Positions 10,701-21,078 of a stretch of 64,000 nt of DNA are shown here, in pieces. The position numbers and the translations under genes are program-made. The stretch is from Bugulina stolonifera (taxonomy: Eukaryota; Bryozoa; Gymnolaemata; Cheilostomatida; Bugulidae). The DNA lies in assembly GCA_935421135.1 (NCBI GenBank), contig OW285189.1, forward strand, positions 11,305,072 to 11,369,071, in the 5' to 3' direction. Within the stretch, counting starts at the first letter, position 1. Every line of letters begins with the position of its first letter. Under the pieces are notes generated by a model, which searched no databases, had not been told where the DNA came from, and worked only from the letters and a program-made list of their open reading frames with translations.

Positions 10701-13700
10701 TATACTATGTAAACAGGTGTATGAATCGTACAAGTGAAATGTTTTCCACCATGTGTCCTTGTATAGTCTCGACACTGCATGTTTATCTACTGATATATTT
10801 GTGTTATAAATCACATGAGATACTAAGATACTTGAGCTGGCAAATATTTATCACAGTTCAACCAGATACAAGTGTGTATAATATGCCTTACTATACTCGA
10901 CTATATAGGAAAATCAAGTCTCTCCACTCCAGCTAGCATATTAGAGGTTCCCTACTTCGTATACAGAATACATAGTGTAAGCCTTTGTTCTTAGGGTTAC
11001 GATAACAATGGGGCGGAGATTACCGCTGCACCTGTACCAGAGGAAAGCGATGCTGAGAAGGAACAGTTTATGAAGGCTATGTCTGGCAGCATAGATGTGT
11101 TTGTTAACAGAATGAACAGTAACTCTGCAAGAGGAAGGAGCATCATTAATGACTCTGCCGTACAGACTCTGTTTGCTACCCTACAGAATATGCATCCTCA
11201 GTTACTCAGCTATCTACAGGCTCTAGAAGATAAGAGATGTGAGTTAACCATGTCTGTCTGTTCCTCTGCTCGATGTGTCCGTCTGTCTGTACTGATGCAT
11301 GTGTTTATCTTTAAGGGCAACTACTTTTGTGCAATTCTTATTACTGTTGAATTCATACTATCTAATCCCCCATTGTAATTGTTTCTGCAAATTTTGAGAC
11401 TAAAATGAATATATATTTGAAAATGAGAGGATAACTTTAAAATTAAATTCTCAATCAACAATGTATGTAGCATGACTGTACTAACTAGCCATATCATAAC
11501 CTGAAATCCCTGTTGTAACAGCTCACTATGAGGGTCTACAGGACAAGCTGGCACAGCTTAGAGATGCTCGGGATGCATTGACCTCTCTCAGACAGGAGCA
11601 CGAAGAGAAACGGCGTATAGAGGCTGAGGAGAGGGCCAAGAGAAAGCAGATACAGATGATGCAGAAGTTGGATATTTTAAGGAAACAGAAACAGGTCAGT
11701 TGGACAGCTCAGTGTCCAGGTCTTTGGAATAGAATATGGATATACATGTAGCTCTGGTCAATGACCCTCTCAAAACTCAAATTATAACAATATGTCACCA
11801 GCTTTTGCCAATTTATATTTTTTTGTTTTAATTTAGAGTAAACAATTTTCAAGTCCGTGCGAAAAGTTAATGATATTCTATATAGATGTTGTATATTTTG
11901 TCGACAACATCCTGGAGATGTGTTGTCCACAGACCAAAGTAAGCTCTTTCAAAAGTTGCTTTGAAATTTCTTGCTCCGAATTAAAGGCAAGACAAATCCA
12001 AAATTAATAACACATTTGTGTGGAAAACCATGAGATAGTTATTGTCTCAGTTGAGACTAATGTGTATTATGGTAGTTTGTGTGTACACTGTCTACTGTGA
12101 AGTGCAGTGTAGTATACTTGATGAGTTCAGTTCTAATACATTGGCAACACTGCCGCAAATTCTTTTGCAAGTAGCGAATTTTGGATGAAGGCGGATTTGT
12201 AAATCTGAACTTTTCATGCCATACTGCAAAAGCTATAAGCGAGTTTGTGCTGTGGTCTCACCTAGTGAGAGATTGAAAAATATTAGCCTCGGTCACGTTT
12301 CTCATTCGCTGCAGAACTAGATATAATAGTTGTTATAGTTACTCTACTCCGAAAAGTATGAAGTGAAATTATTGAAATAGAGTTATCACTTACAGTAATT
12401 ATTTTACTTTTTACTTTTATTCGTCTGACACTATTCCCGCAAACGGAAGTATTTATTTCATTCATCGATTTAGATAATATAATAATAATATAACTAGACA
12501 ATTTAAACTCCTGATTGATTGATCGGAAATACTGGCTCTGAGCACATGACAGTAACGTGGGAAGTAAAATTGGCCAATCACAAATTAGCGAGTTGCAAAT
12601 TAGCTGATTCAGGCCAGCTAATGCGAATTCCCTTTTTTTCCGCAAATTAGCACTAACTTTGCGATTCTGCCAATTCGCCACTTTTGCTTTTCGCTAAAAA
12701 TTTGCTGCAGTGTGGCCTACGCTTTACATAGGAGTAAGGATAGAAGGGGTAACCTCCCATTACAATCTATTGCTCATAAATTTCCCACATGTTTTATACT
12801 AGTATAATACACAGCGAGCTAATGATTGATGGGAATTGCATAGACTCTCGATTGGTGTCGTTACTTTTGACAGCAAGTACTGGATAGGCAGAGGTTAGAG
12901 GCTATGCAGAGGCTTCAGCAGCAGCAGGCTGAGATGGCAGCACGCATGGAGATGCAAAAACAGCAGACTCAGATGAGACAGATGCAGTTACACGGATTCC
13001 CCCAGGTTGGTTCATCATCTCATAATACATGTCATGTCACCTCCAGTATTAGTTATTCAATGATTTCATCTACCTCCAGTACAAGTGCTCCTGTTAATAA
13101 TACAGAAGTTGTCCTCTCTCTGTGTCATGAAAATGAAAGAGAGGACAACTTTGATGTTATATTCTTTTCCATTCTTCCATTTCTATGTACATTGTACATG
13201 CACAGTGTTTGTGACTTTTTTTTAGTACTGCTGGTATACTATTCTAATGCCTATTGCTAAAGCACACAGTTTCTATGATTTCAGGAGTTACAGACTGGTT
13301 ACGGCCAGTATAACCCCATGATGGCAGCACAACAGGCAGAATATCAGATGGGGCAGTATGGTGTACCACAGGGGGGCATGTCTATGCATCCCCAGCAGCC
13401 AATGGGAGCTCAACAGCCATATCAGCAACCTAATGTTGACCAACAGCAGTTCATGAACGGCCCACTGCAGCAACAGGTGCAGGGCTATGCAGGTTATGAA
13501 AGTCAGCAGCCACCCCAACAACAAATGCAGCAGCCACCCCAACAACAAATGCAGCAGCCACCCCAACAACAAATGCAGCAGCCACCCCAACAACAAATGC
13601 AGCAGCCACCTCAACAACAAATGCAGCAGCCACCCCAACAGCAAATGCAGCAGCCACCCCAACAACAAATGCAGCAGCCACCCCAACAGCAAATGCAGCA

Positions 13701-14378
13701 ACCTGGTATGTTATTTTACCAATATCAGATAGATTGTACTTAGCAAGACCTTTTGCAAATTTTTGCTTATTACAAAATAAATTATTACATGTTCTTAGGA
13801 ATGGCACCGAACCAAGTGCCCCAAGGTTATCAAGGCCTGCCAGGAGGTTATCAACCTTCAGCCAATCAACAGACTTATGGCGGGTATCAGCAGCAACCAC
13901 CAAGTGGCTCTATGTACAGCCCATATAACATGCAAGGTAAGCTAAGGTTACCAAATGTTTGGTAGTGAATTGTAACTGTAGTGGAGAGAAATTTCCAGCT
14001 TCTCATAACTTTTATGTTACAAGACATGACATCACATTAAACTCCATTAAACCTAAACATGTAAATGTACTAGATGGTCCTGATTAAACCCCAGAGAAAA
14101 AACTAAATTAACTTGTGCATTCTGTAGGAATGGCAGAGAGTTTACCTCCAACAGCTAACCAACCACCACCTACATACCAATCAGCCATGCAGCCACCTCC
14201 ACAGCAACAGCAATATATGGGTCAGACTATGCCCATGGGAAATCAGCCAGACATGCAGCAGGGTTACTCTAATCAAATGGGTGGGGCGCCTGCACAGTAT
14301 CAACAGCAAGCTCCACCCGTATACCAGCAAGCTCCTCCCCCTCAACAAGATGATTCCCAACTCATTTCATTTGATTAG
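4771..14378 (+). CDS. HGS: HRS / HGS, ESCRT-0 endosomal sorting subunit
   Basis: Sixteen coding exons join in frame into 855 aa: 4771-4816, 6290-6374, 6992-7067, 7201-7293, 7603-7723, 8162-8283, 8747-8877, 9409-9533, 9808-9974, 10400-10642, 10995-11238, 11522-11694, 12874-13005, 13285-13705, 13799-13936, 14128-14378. HRS binds PI3P and ubiquitinated cargo on early endosomes and recruits ESCRT-I and clathrin. Visible domains: VHS (about aa 10-145); FYVE zinc finger (about 165-225) with eight cysteines and RRHHCR and RVC motifs, the usual WxxD being WKEE; UIM (about 270-290, EEEEQLQLALAISQSEAE); PSAP TSG101-binding motif (about 381); helical STAM-binding core (about 404-545); Gln/Pro-rich tail; terminal LISFD clathrin box. 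It is longer than the human protein (777 aa) because of the Q-rich tail. The start is the only ATG in frame with a consensus donor that leads into VHS. Three introns carry duplicated acceptors. Confidence 0.96.
6630..6910 (+). mobile_element. LINE reverse-transcriptase tail in HGS intron 2
   Basis: The open frame encodes LRWGGHVNRIP, GRPRLRFKDVIKRDLKDF and W..L..DKP.WRS, closely matching the 3' end of LINE ORF2 proteins (LRWxGHVxRMP ... GxxxxRFKDxLKxxLK ... WxxLAxDRxxWR) as found in many animal elements. It ends at a stop at 6908-6910, is about 90 aa long and lacks the catalytic domain. It lies in sense orientation in the intron between HGS exons 2 and 3 and is not part of the HGS message. 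A 5'-truncated insertion is the simple explanation. Confidence 0.75.
7845..8161 (+). repeat. Two-copy tandem duplication with hairpin and splice acceptor, HGS intron 5
   Basis: About 7845-8009 and 8012-8161 are diverged copies of one unit. Each contains TGTGATCTTCTTT, an inverted repeat (GGAAT..CACTG / CAGTGAT..ATTCC), ACATTGTAGAGGTTGTTC and a 3' splice site (GCGTTACAG at 8009, GCGTTGCAG at 8161). Only the second acceptor keeps the HGS frame. Use of the first would read G|GT TGT TAA and stop at once. Confidence 0.7.
9231..9424 (+). repeat. Three-copy 64-65-bp tandem repeat at a splice acceptor, HGS intron 7
   Basis: Units start at 9231, 9295 and 9360. Each carries GTACTATGTGTATTATATGA, a pyrimidine-poor tract and ATTGTAGCAGCGGTAGTAGGAG, that is, the end of intron 7 and the first bases of exon 8. 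Only the last copy continues into the HGS reading frame. Reading through from an upstream copy reaches an in-frame TGA in TTATATGA. Confidence 0.85.
9625..9680 (+). mobile_element. Possible tRNA-derived SINE remnant
   Basis: TGGTAATTGGTGAAC resembles a pol III A box, and GTGAGTTCGATTCTC (9658-9672) is a good B box (consensus GGTTCGANTCC). The spacing is similar to that in a tRNA, but the sequence does not fold into a full cloverleaf by eye. It lies in HGS intron 8. Confidence 0.3.
10125..10410 (+). repeat. About 42-bp tandem repeat containing a splice acceptor, HGS intron 9
   Basis: Roughly seven units of 42-44 bp, each with GTTCTACTATACT, TTCCATAG and GCCCAGCCAACTGGTCC, end in the true intron 9 acceptor at 10399. 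The unit therefore repeats the 3' splice site and the first codons of exon 10 (A-Q-P-T-G). In the exon frame each upstream unit reads CCA TAG GCC, so the acceptor bases themselves form a stop codon. Long open frames on the minus strand here are artefacts of the repeat. Confidence 0.85.
12143..12717. mobile_element. Non-autonomous DNA transposon in HGS intron 12
   Basis: The left end (GGCAACACTGCCGCAAATTC) and the reverse complement of the right end (GGCCACACTGCAGCAAATTT) match closely over about 25 bp, with further GCGAATT and GCAAATTAG motifs inside. The total is about 575 bp with no transposase. A target-site duplication was not clear by eye. A minus-strand open frame inside it is not supported as a gene. 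Confidence 0.6.
13106..13152. repeat. Short hairpin element, AGTTGTCCTCTCTC family
   Basis: A 47-bp element with AAGTTGTCCTCTCTC at one end and its reverse complement at the other, in HGS intron 13. Related elements are at 35051, 37953, 53657 and 56088, with half-copies elsewhere. Confidence 0.75.
13504..13695 (+). repeat. Coding minisatellite, eight 24-bp units (QQPPQQQM)
   Basis: Eight consecutive units of 24 bp in HGS exon 14 encode QQPPQQQM at about aa 660-723, followed by a partial unit (QQP). Units differ only by a few synonymous third-base changes (CAA/CAG, CCC/CCT), which argues for recent array turnover under selection to keep the frame and peptide. The array lies in the Gln/Pro-rich tail before the clathrin box. 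Confidence 0.95.
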
Positions 14379-14756
14379 TTTCATCATTGCGTGAAATTTA
14401 CTTGCTTAGGTCTGGGGCATAATGGCATGGTCACATTATACAAAACATACCTTTTTTAAGAAAGTTAGTTTATTATTTCAACCTTTACTAAATAATACAC
14501 ACCCAATATCTACACAATTTATATAATTTAAAAAAAACTATCGCTTGTGATTTTGTAAAAGTATCCAAATACACATCTTACAAATTGTATCACATAGTGG
14601 AGCATTTGATGCCATCATATATTTCAAACCAAAAATAATTGTAAAGCTAAAAAACACATGCATTATCAGCATCATTCAGTTGGGAATGACTAAAAATGAT
14701 GCAGCCTTACACATTGGGTAGGAAATTCCACTCCCGCTCTGCACAACTGTTTTCAC

Positions 14757-14762
14757 AATAAA
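14757..14762 (+). terminator. Candidate HGS polyadenylation signal
   Basis: AATAAA lies 379 bases after the HGS stop codon and before the convergent MCRIP-family gene. It is the nearest canonical signal I see. An AATAAT at about 14490 is an alternative. Confidence 0.35.
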
Positions 14763-15081
14763 ACCATGATTTAGTAAGATGATAAAATAAGTCTTAACAC
14801 ATTCCAAATTTTTGTTGTAAATATCTACATGATTAAAAATGGTAATAAATTGGCAAACAGAAAATGACCTGCTCCTTCCTGCTAACTAGGCATTCATGTT
14901 GGCAATGATAGGATAAATAGCACACGATATCTGTATACAACATGAACACATGGAGTTGGTTGGCACAAGGTTGGACACTATGGATTTAATATTGGCAAAC
15001 GGCTTACTCTTCCCAGCATGCTTGGGCAAAGGACTTGAGATATACTGCGCAGGCAGCCATACTTGGCTGCCCCTGATTGTG

Positions 15082-17200
15082 CTAGGAACTTGTGTCTGTG
15101 TATTTACTAATCTGTCTATACAACCTTTCATCCATCCATTTCTCCAAGTCAAACTGTTTGAAATCTGAAGTCAAATAAACAGATACATGTACATGTATAT
15201 ATATATAATTAGCAGCTTGCTAGTTGGAGAGTAGTGTCCAAAATGTCACATTAGTTACAGGAAACGGTTAAACATGATTTTCCAGTCCGTGTTTATATTC
15301 TCCCACACCAATCTCCCCAGAACTATTTTATGGTGTAGGCCTAATTATCCTGATAAAGTGTGTTGGCAGATATACATAGTAAGAGAACTAGAATTGGACA
15401 AAAATTGACTAGCTGAAGTATGAACACTTCGGTGAGAATTGCCAACAAAGCAAGTGATAAATCAGAATTTAATGAAATAACATCACCCACTGCCAGAGGG
15501 CAGAAAGTAATCCATTTCCATATTTAGCAGGTTTATCTCCCAGAGACCAGAGCATATTTCCACATACTGTAAGAAAATTTGTCTCCCAGCCAGTATCAGA
15601 GTATATAGTTTATTTTAATTATGGTTGTGGTAGACCAGGGAGGAGAGATGTGTCAAGTGAGATTGGGTACGGACAGGTTAAATGCAAACTGAAACTCAAG
15701 AGTAGACAGGCCTACATTTCGACTATATGCTTGACACAGACGAAAAACAAAGAGACTGTGCTAAGTGCATACAGGTATTTATTAGTACTTACTCTTTAAC
15801 TGTGGATTAGCCTCCTTTTCACAGTAATATTGAGGGCCAAACTCTACAAGACGAATACTTTTAACTAGATGCCATGCGCAGTGTAGAATATTTTAACATT
15901 GTTACGTAAAAATAAGATAATATGACTCAAAAGTGACAATACTAGAAATTGTGATTTTCAAGTACATGGTGTACTTAAAATTACAATTTCTTCTTATCCT
16001 GAAGTTATCTTTTTTAAACACCAAAGGCTTTGATCTTGTATGGAGGTTCAAGCAGGTCTCCCAGTTGGACATTAGTTTAGTTGACATAAACAAATGTATC
16101 ACAAATATGCTGATATAGTTGTTTGTTGTTTTCTTCAGCAATCCAGGCACTAGTTAATGACTGATGATGATGAAAACTGAACTACATCCTTGTGACTACA
16201 CCGGCTAGAATTTGACACCCATTCTAATTGGGCAGGTAGTTGAAACCTGCATTGCATCAGCACACAACAACACAGCATTGGAGTGTAAAATATGAAATAT
16301 TTAGTTGTATTAGTTGGCAATCCCTCCACCACCATGATCTATGGTCCAGGTTGATTGTAGAGCTATGTGAATCAGGAGGTTGCAGCTTTATTTCCTGGAA
16401 CCACCAGTCGGGTATGAAAAGGGTATGAAAATCGATGTAAGAAGACCGCATTGAAAGCGTGTGTTTCTAACTTCGATGGCGGACAAAGGTAGGGTTTGTC
16501 AGCATATTCAGTTAGGTCAGACTAAATTAGCTGATTAAACTGCTTTTGTGCAATACAATGCTGCTTTGAAATTCTCATTGATCGATCTTTCTTCAACATG
16601 ATAGATAAATGGTAGTCACTGATTGGACAATAACGCACATTGCTGCTGATGCATTGGTGTGACGATAAACATTAGTATGTAAACTTCCCTCCTCCAATAT
16701 CAGAGAAAACTTGATTCTTTTATAGGTTTGCAAGGAATATTTATCAAAACCACTGCTTTAGGCCTAGCTTTTGGGGTATTTAGATGAGTTTTGGACTGAT
16801 GCATTGAACAATATTAGATAAAACATTTTATGTCACAATTAGTAAGGTGCTATTTTTTCATCCTACTAGTAGTAACAAATACCACCTGACTTAGTTACTG
16901 CAGCTAATGCCATGCTAACCTGGATTGGAGTTCAGACTCTTTTTATCCAATTCCTTTCTAACACTTTGCCAAGCTAAAACAACAAGTGACATGAGAAAAT
17001 TTAGTTACAGAGTACAAATTAGAAAGACAAAGGATGGATTTCCATAAGAATGATCTACAACCAGTAGCTAATACTGTACAAGTTGACAAACAAACTTACT
17101 AGATGAAAGATATTTCACAGTGTTGACATGATCTTGTGTATAATTGTCATTGGAGTTGCTCCTATTCATTCTCCTCTGAGCAAACACAGGCTGTTTATTT
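15082..17200 (-). CDS. MCRIP/FAM195-family protein, N-terminus unresolved
   Basis: Four minus-strand exons with consensus junctions join in frame: 17100-17200 (or to 17190), 16920-16973, 15793-15864 and 15082-15164 with stop. The peptide includes PVFAQRRMNRSNS, then YLSSTWQSVRKELD, then NPQLKNFKQFDLEKWMDERL. This follows the MCRIP1/2 pattern of QRR near the start, a helix with a conserved W (EAWQxV), and NPxLxxFxPIDLxxW near the C-terminus. Vertebrate MCRIP proteins are small MAPK-regulated partners of the CtBP co-repressor, and MCRIP1/2 also associate with DDX6 and stress granules. The function here is inferred from the family. The first exon is uncertain: an ATG mini-exon at 18688-18705 (MLYQRQ, phase 0, GTGAGT donor) would splice in frame to the 17190 acceptor, but it is only a candidate. 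Confidence 0.75.
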
Positions 17201-17209
17201 CTGTGATCA

Positions 17210-19280
17210 TATCAAGATGGATTGTAAGTGAATAGAGCTATAGGCTATTGAGTGAATACAGTTAACAGTAAACAGTAATAACTATACTACTTGCACATAG
17301 GGAAGATTCAGCTATAGTGGGTAAATTATTAGTTTGACTGATGGGCTGAAATTGAGAATAATAATAAAATATATTGAAGCAAAAGATGGAGAAGAAAGCA
17401 TTGAACAGAACTGGGTTGGAAGTTGACAGAGCTGCAGAATGCAGTTAGAGATAATTTCTAATACCTCTAATATTATTAATCGTCTTGAAAATAACTCACT
17501 GCTTCAGGATACAGCCAAGTGTTGTTATTTCAAGAAATAGGCAGAGTTAAACTGAGTTAAACTGTTGTTTCAGGCTCATAATTACTCACATCAAGTTGGT
17601 AGGATAATTTCCATTCTTATCTCTTCCTACGATTTCTGACTTATGAGGTATAACGTTGCCATCAATTGATATAGCTACAACAGCGAAAGCTTTTGAAAGC
17701 AGTGCAAAAGAATGAAAACTGAGTTAGTAAGTCTAATCTACAAATGGAATATTAGCGGAAAAGAAGCTATTGTGAACTAATATTCAGTGATTTAAAGCTT
17801 TAAATATAAATATTGAGATATAGGATACTTATTAGCATCACTTATTAGGCTACACAGTTTCTGTTAGGTTGCAACCATAGTACTAAATGAAGTCTAAATA
17901 GTGGAAAATGAAATACATTGTAAGTCATGCCTAGACATATAAAACAGAGAGGTTGAAAATAGATATATGAGGCCCATTGAAAATCAAATGTGTTGAACTT
18001 TATTATAACATATAACAGCTAGAAAAGTATGAGACATGAGAAAACTAAAATTGAGCTGCACTAGGGCTTACATTACGTGAATAATATTTTGTATCTGTAT
18101 AGGTGAAACAAAACTAGGCAGTCTTAGGCTACCCCAAACAAACATAAAGATAGTTTTCATCAAAAACATATGACCACGTTTCAACAGCTTAGTTAAGAGT
18201 CACCATTCCCCTTCTGTTACCTGAATGCTATTATCCTGAAATTCTGTGCCTAGTCCTATGTTGATTGCTCAAAGCGCAAATACAGGTTATACTAGGTTAT
18301 AACTATACTATAACATAAAACGATTAAGATATTATATGCAAGCCTAACATTCAGGTAGCAGGAGGTTCTCACAAAAGGGGTTGCATGACCAATGAATAGA
18401 AGTTTAGTTTCAGCTTGAGAACAAACTGGTGCTAGCCTAATGGGTGTTAATATAGAACAGCGGACAAAGTACAGTAATTAACGCAGTGACTATCACAATC
18501 AGCATGATTTTTCATCTCTCCAGTCACTCACTGTCCTGTGACTGAGACTCACTCATACGGCAGTGTGAACCAAACCATTGACACAAGTCATCATAGTATC
18601 ATACTTACGTACTTGCTTACAGTTACTAACTACAAGTCTTTATTACTTTTCTTTTCTTCACTAGACTGACTAGACTAAGTTACTCACTTGTCGTTGATAG
18701 AGCATTCTATTATCAAATATTGATATTGTGCAAGTTGAATGCCTCATTACTAACAGTGTGAGTGTGATGCAGTGGAAAAGTCAATACTATACGTCTACTT
18801 TACTATAAGTATAACTATCTTTCTATACATACTTTACTACAGCAAATTGCTATAATTCCTTTTATTCTAACACGGCAACAGATTACAAAAAATAAACAAG
18901 ATAATGACACCGAACAATTTGCTTACATCTGCGACCTAGAGAGTTTTTCTTTGACCGGTTAGCGTGAGATGTTGCATGAGAAAACATCACATCCACATGA
19001 CAAAGTCTGTTTGCAAATTGACGGTTCTTCGCAGTGTGGACGAAGTTCTTTGAACGGAAGTACGTGCGCAGCTGCTTTTCTTATAAAGAAAGTACTTTCT
19101 CCTGTTATGACTGTTAAAAACTTTGAATTCAATATTCAGCTTTTAAACGCAATTATCATGATTATTTTGACTTCACGCCACCAGCAATGCTGCCTTATCA
19201 ATAAATTGAACTAATAATAATAATTTGTTTCCTCCGCGAGGCACGTCTACTGCCATTCGAATGTCTACATATGTTCACGA
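17210..19280. other. Region upstream of the MCRIP-family gene
   Basis: It probably contains the unrecognised 5' exon and promoter of the minus-strand MCRIP-family gene. The part from 18930 to 19280 is richer in CpG-containing words than its neighbours. No other gene is supported. Confidence 0.35.
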
Positions 19281-19289
19281 TAGCTTGTT

Positions 19290-19360
19290 GCACCGCTGGT
19301 GTAATGGTATCATGCGAGATTCCCATTCTCGCGACCCGGGTTCGATTCCCGGGCGGTGCA
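19290..19360 (+). tRNA. tRNA-Gly (CCC)
   Basis: A complete 71-nt tRNA. The acceptor stem GCACCGC pairs with GCGGTGC, followed by discriminator A. The D arm contains GGTGTAATGGTATC. The anticodon stem CGAGA/TCTCG encloses loop TTCCCAT, with anticodon CCC at 19322-19324. The T arm CCCGGG-TTCGATT-CCCGGG is perfect. The internal A and B boxes are intact, there is no intron, and CCA is not encoded, as usual in eukaryotes. It is nearly identical in layout to animal tRNA-Gly(CCC). A T-run at 19364-19369 is the expected pol III terminator. Confidence 0.97.
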
Positions 19361-19363
19361 AAG

Positions 19364-19369
19364 TTTTTT
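19364..19369 (+). terminator. Pol III terminator of tRNA-Gly
   Basis: A run of six T residues starts four bases after the tRNA 3' end. Confidence 0.85.
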
Positions 19370-21078
19370 CCTCAACGCGACTTTTGTAAACTTTTCAGTT
19401 TATGTAGTACAAAGTTGCAATTTCAGTTGACAACAGTTTGGTCATTGACTAGCAAAACCAGAGTCGTTGGTTGTGCAGAAAAAGGAATTTTGCAGTCGCA
19501 AAATTTGAATGAACAAGGAGTTATCCCATCTACAAGAAAAACAATACTGCGTAAATTCCATGCACCGGAAGCAGCATGGCCTGTAGTCGTGGAAACATAA
19601 ATGCCTGCGCTAAACAACTTGTCAATTCCGAATTTAAGATAATTTGGTGATAATAAATTCTCTGCGTTATTTGGAATCTGCTGCATTATATGGCAAAATT
19701 TCAAAACCATGCTCAATTCTAAAGTCAGTAAATATTTCCGCTTTTGTTGAAGATGTTTCTCAGCGCGGATTAGAGTTTACAAGGTAATAATAAAATTGAG
19801 ACTAAACTGAAAGTTCCAATATCTAAGTGAAGTCGATCGGCTGGACTCTTCTCGCTCAATGCCATAGCCTTTTTGGTAAGAATAAGAACTAAAAAATTCA
19901 ACAATGGCAATAGGAATGTCACCTGAGAATATTAGTGCAATTAATATTATATCAAAATAGTTATTTATGTAAAAATTAATAATCTTGTAATGATTAACTA
20001 TTACATTGTCTTGTGACGATTATTAATTATGTTATAGACAATGCAATCAATTAAATCAATGTTTCATTTTATGTTAAAAATGTTTGATTAGTCCTAGTCT
20101 GATGAGTTGGGACAAAGTTAAGCTAGTTATAGCATAAGTCAATTAAAATTTTATTTTGTCTACCACTAGAGTATTTGCAATTGAATAATGATTATCATTG
20201 TTATCATTATGTTATCTATGGAATGATTGTTATTGTAGCCTATTCATTTTTGGTTATCGTTGTTACTGGTTGGTTGCTGTTACAATTTTTTGCATTCCAG
20301 AGCTTTTCTAAAACAACTTCATCCATGGTTTCGTACAATGACATAAAAATAGAGATTCACTAAATAATAAAGTTGCTGTTGTTGTTCAAGCTGTGTAATA
20401 AATGTTCTGTTTATGTTTCATTTCTTATTCTGCTCATTTTCATTAGCATTATATGTATATGCAGCTTTGATATGAAGAAAATCAAAATTAACAAATGAAT
20501 ATTTACCACATCACATGGGCTAATTGAAACTACAAATATTATATAACATCATCATTTTGTAGCATTAAATTAGTCCTTATTTACACTGACATTATGGTAA
20601 TGTAATACAATGCAATTTAGGCTATAAAATCTAATTATATTATTAATACTTCATGTGCAGAAAAAAGAATTTTTGTTGCACTCTTCAAAGTAGAAAAATA
20701 GTATCTGCTTCTTTATTATTTGATTATCTCATACTCTCACCAATTATTTTCAATTAGTATACAACAAAATAGCATCATTTATATGTTTTATTTACTATTT
20801 ATTTTATATTTGTTTCAATATTGCATTAAATTCATTGACATCTATTTCTTATAGAACCTAGGAGAGATATTATAGTGGTAGCAGTAGGCCTATTCTTAGT
20901 AGTTTGAAGTATTGATGCTGATAAATTAATTTTTTGCAGATTAAAGAACATTTTTTAAATAGGAGGAGTGTAATCTACAAAAACTACTGATAATTTCTTT
21001 TGCTCAAAGCTCGATCACACTTTTGGAGAATTTGCTCTTCTATGGGCTACCTTTGTGGCATTTGAACTTGCCATCAAT
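19370..21078. other. Intergenic region upstream of the QRICH2-like gene
   Basis: Open frames at 19400-19720 exist on both strands but neither has splice support or a recognisable product. The 5' UTR or an additional upstream exon of the QRICH2-like gene may lie here: the reading frame is open from about 20974 into the first recognised exon but has no ATG before 21079. Confidence 0.35.

Noticed and set aside
13288..13903. Long minus-strand and alternate-frame open frames (Leu-rich, Ala/Val-rich, NNKCSSHP repeats)
   Set aside because: They are shadow frames of the QQPPQQQM coding minisatellite in HGS exon 14.
16475..16487. Plus-strand ATGGCGGACAAAG followed by GTAGGG, resembling a first exon (MADK)
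   Set aside because: It lies in an intron of the minus-strand MCRIP-family gene, and I could not find a downstream exon continuing its frame; it does not join the QRICH2-like gene in frame.
19271..19716. Open frames on both strands over and beside the tRNA gene
   Set aside because: The first runs through the tRNA-Gly, and neither has exon boundaries or a recognisable protein pattern.
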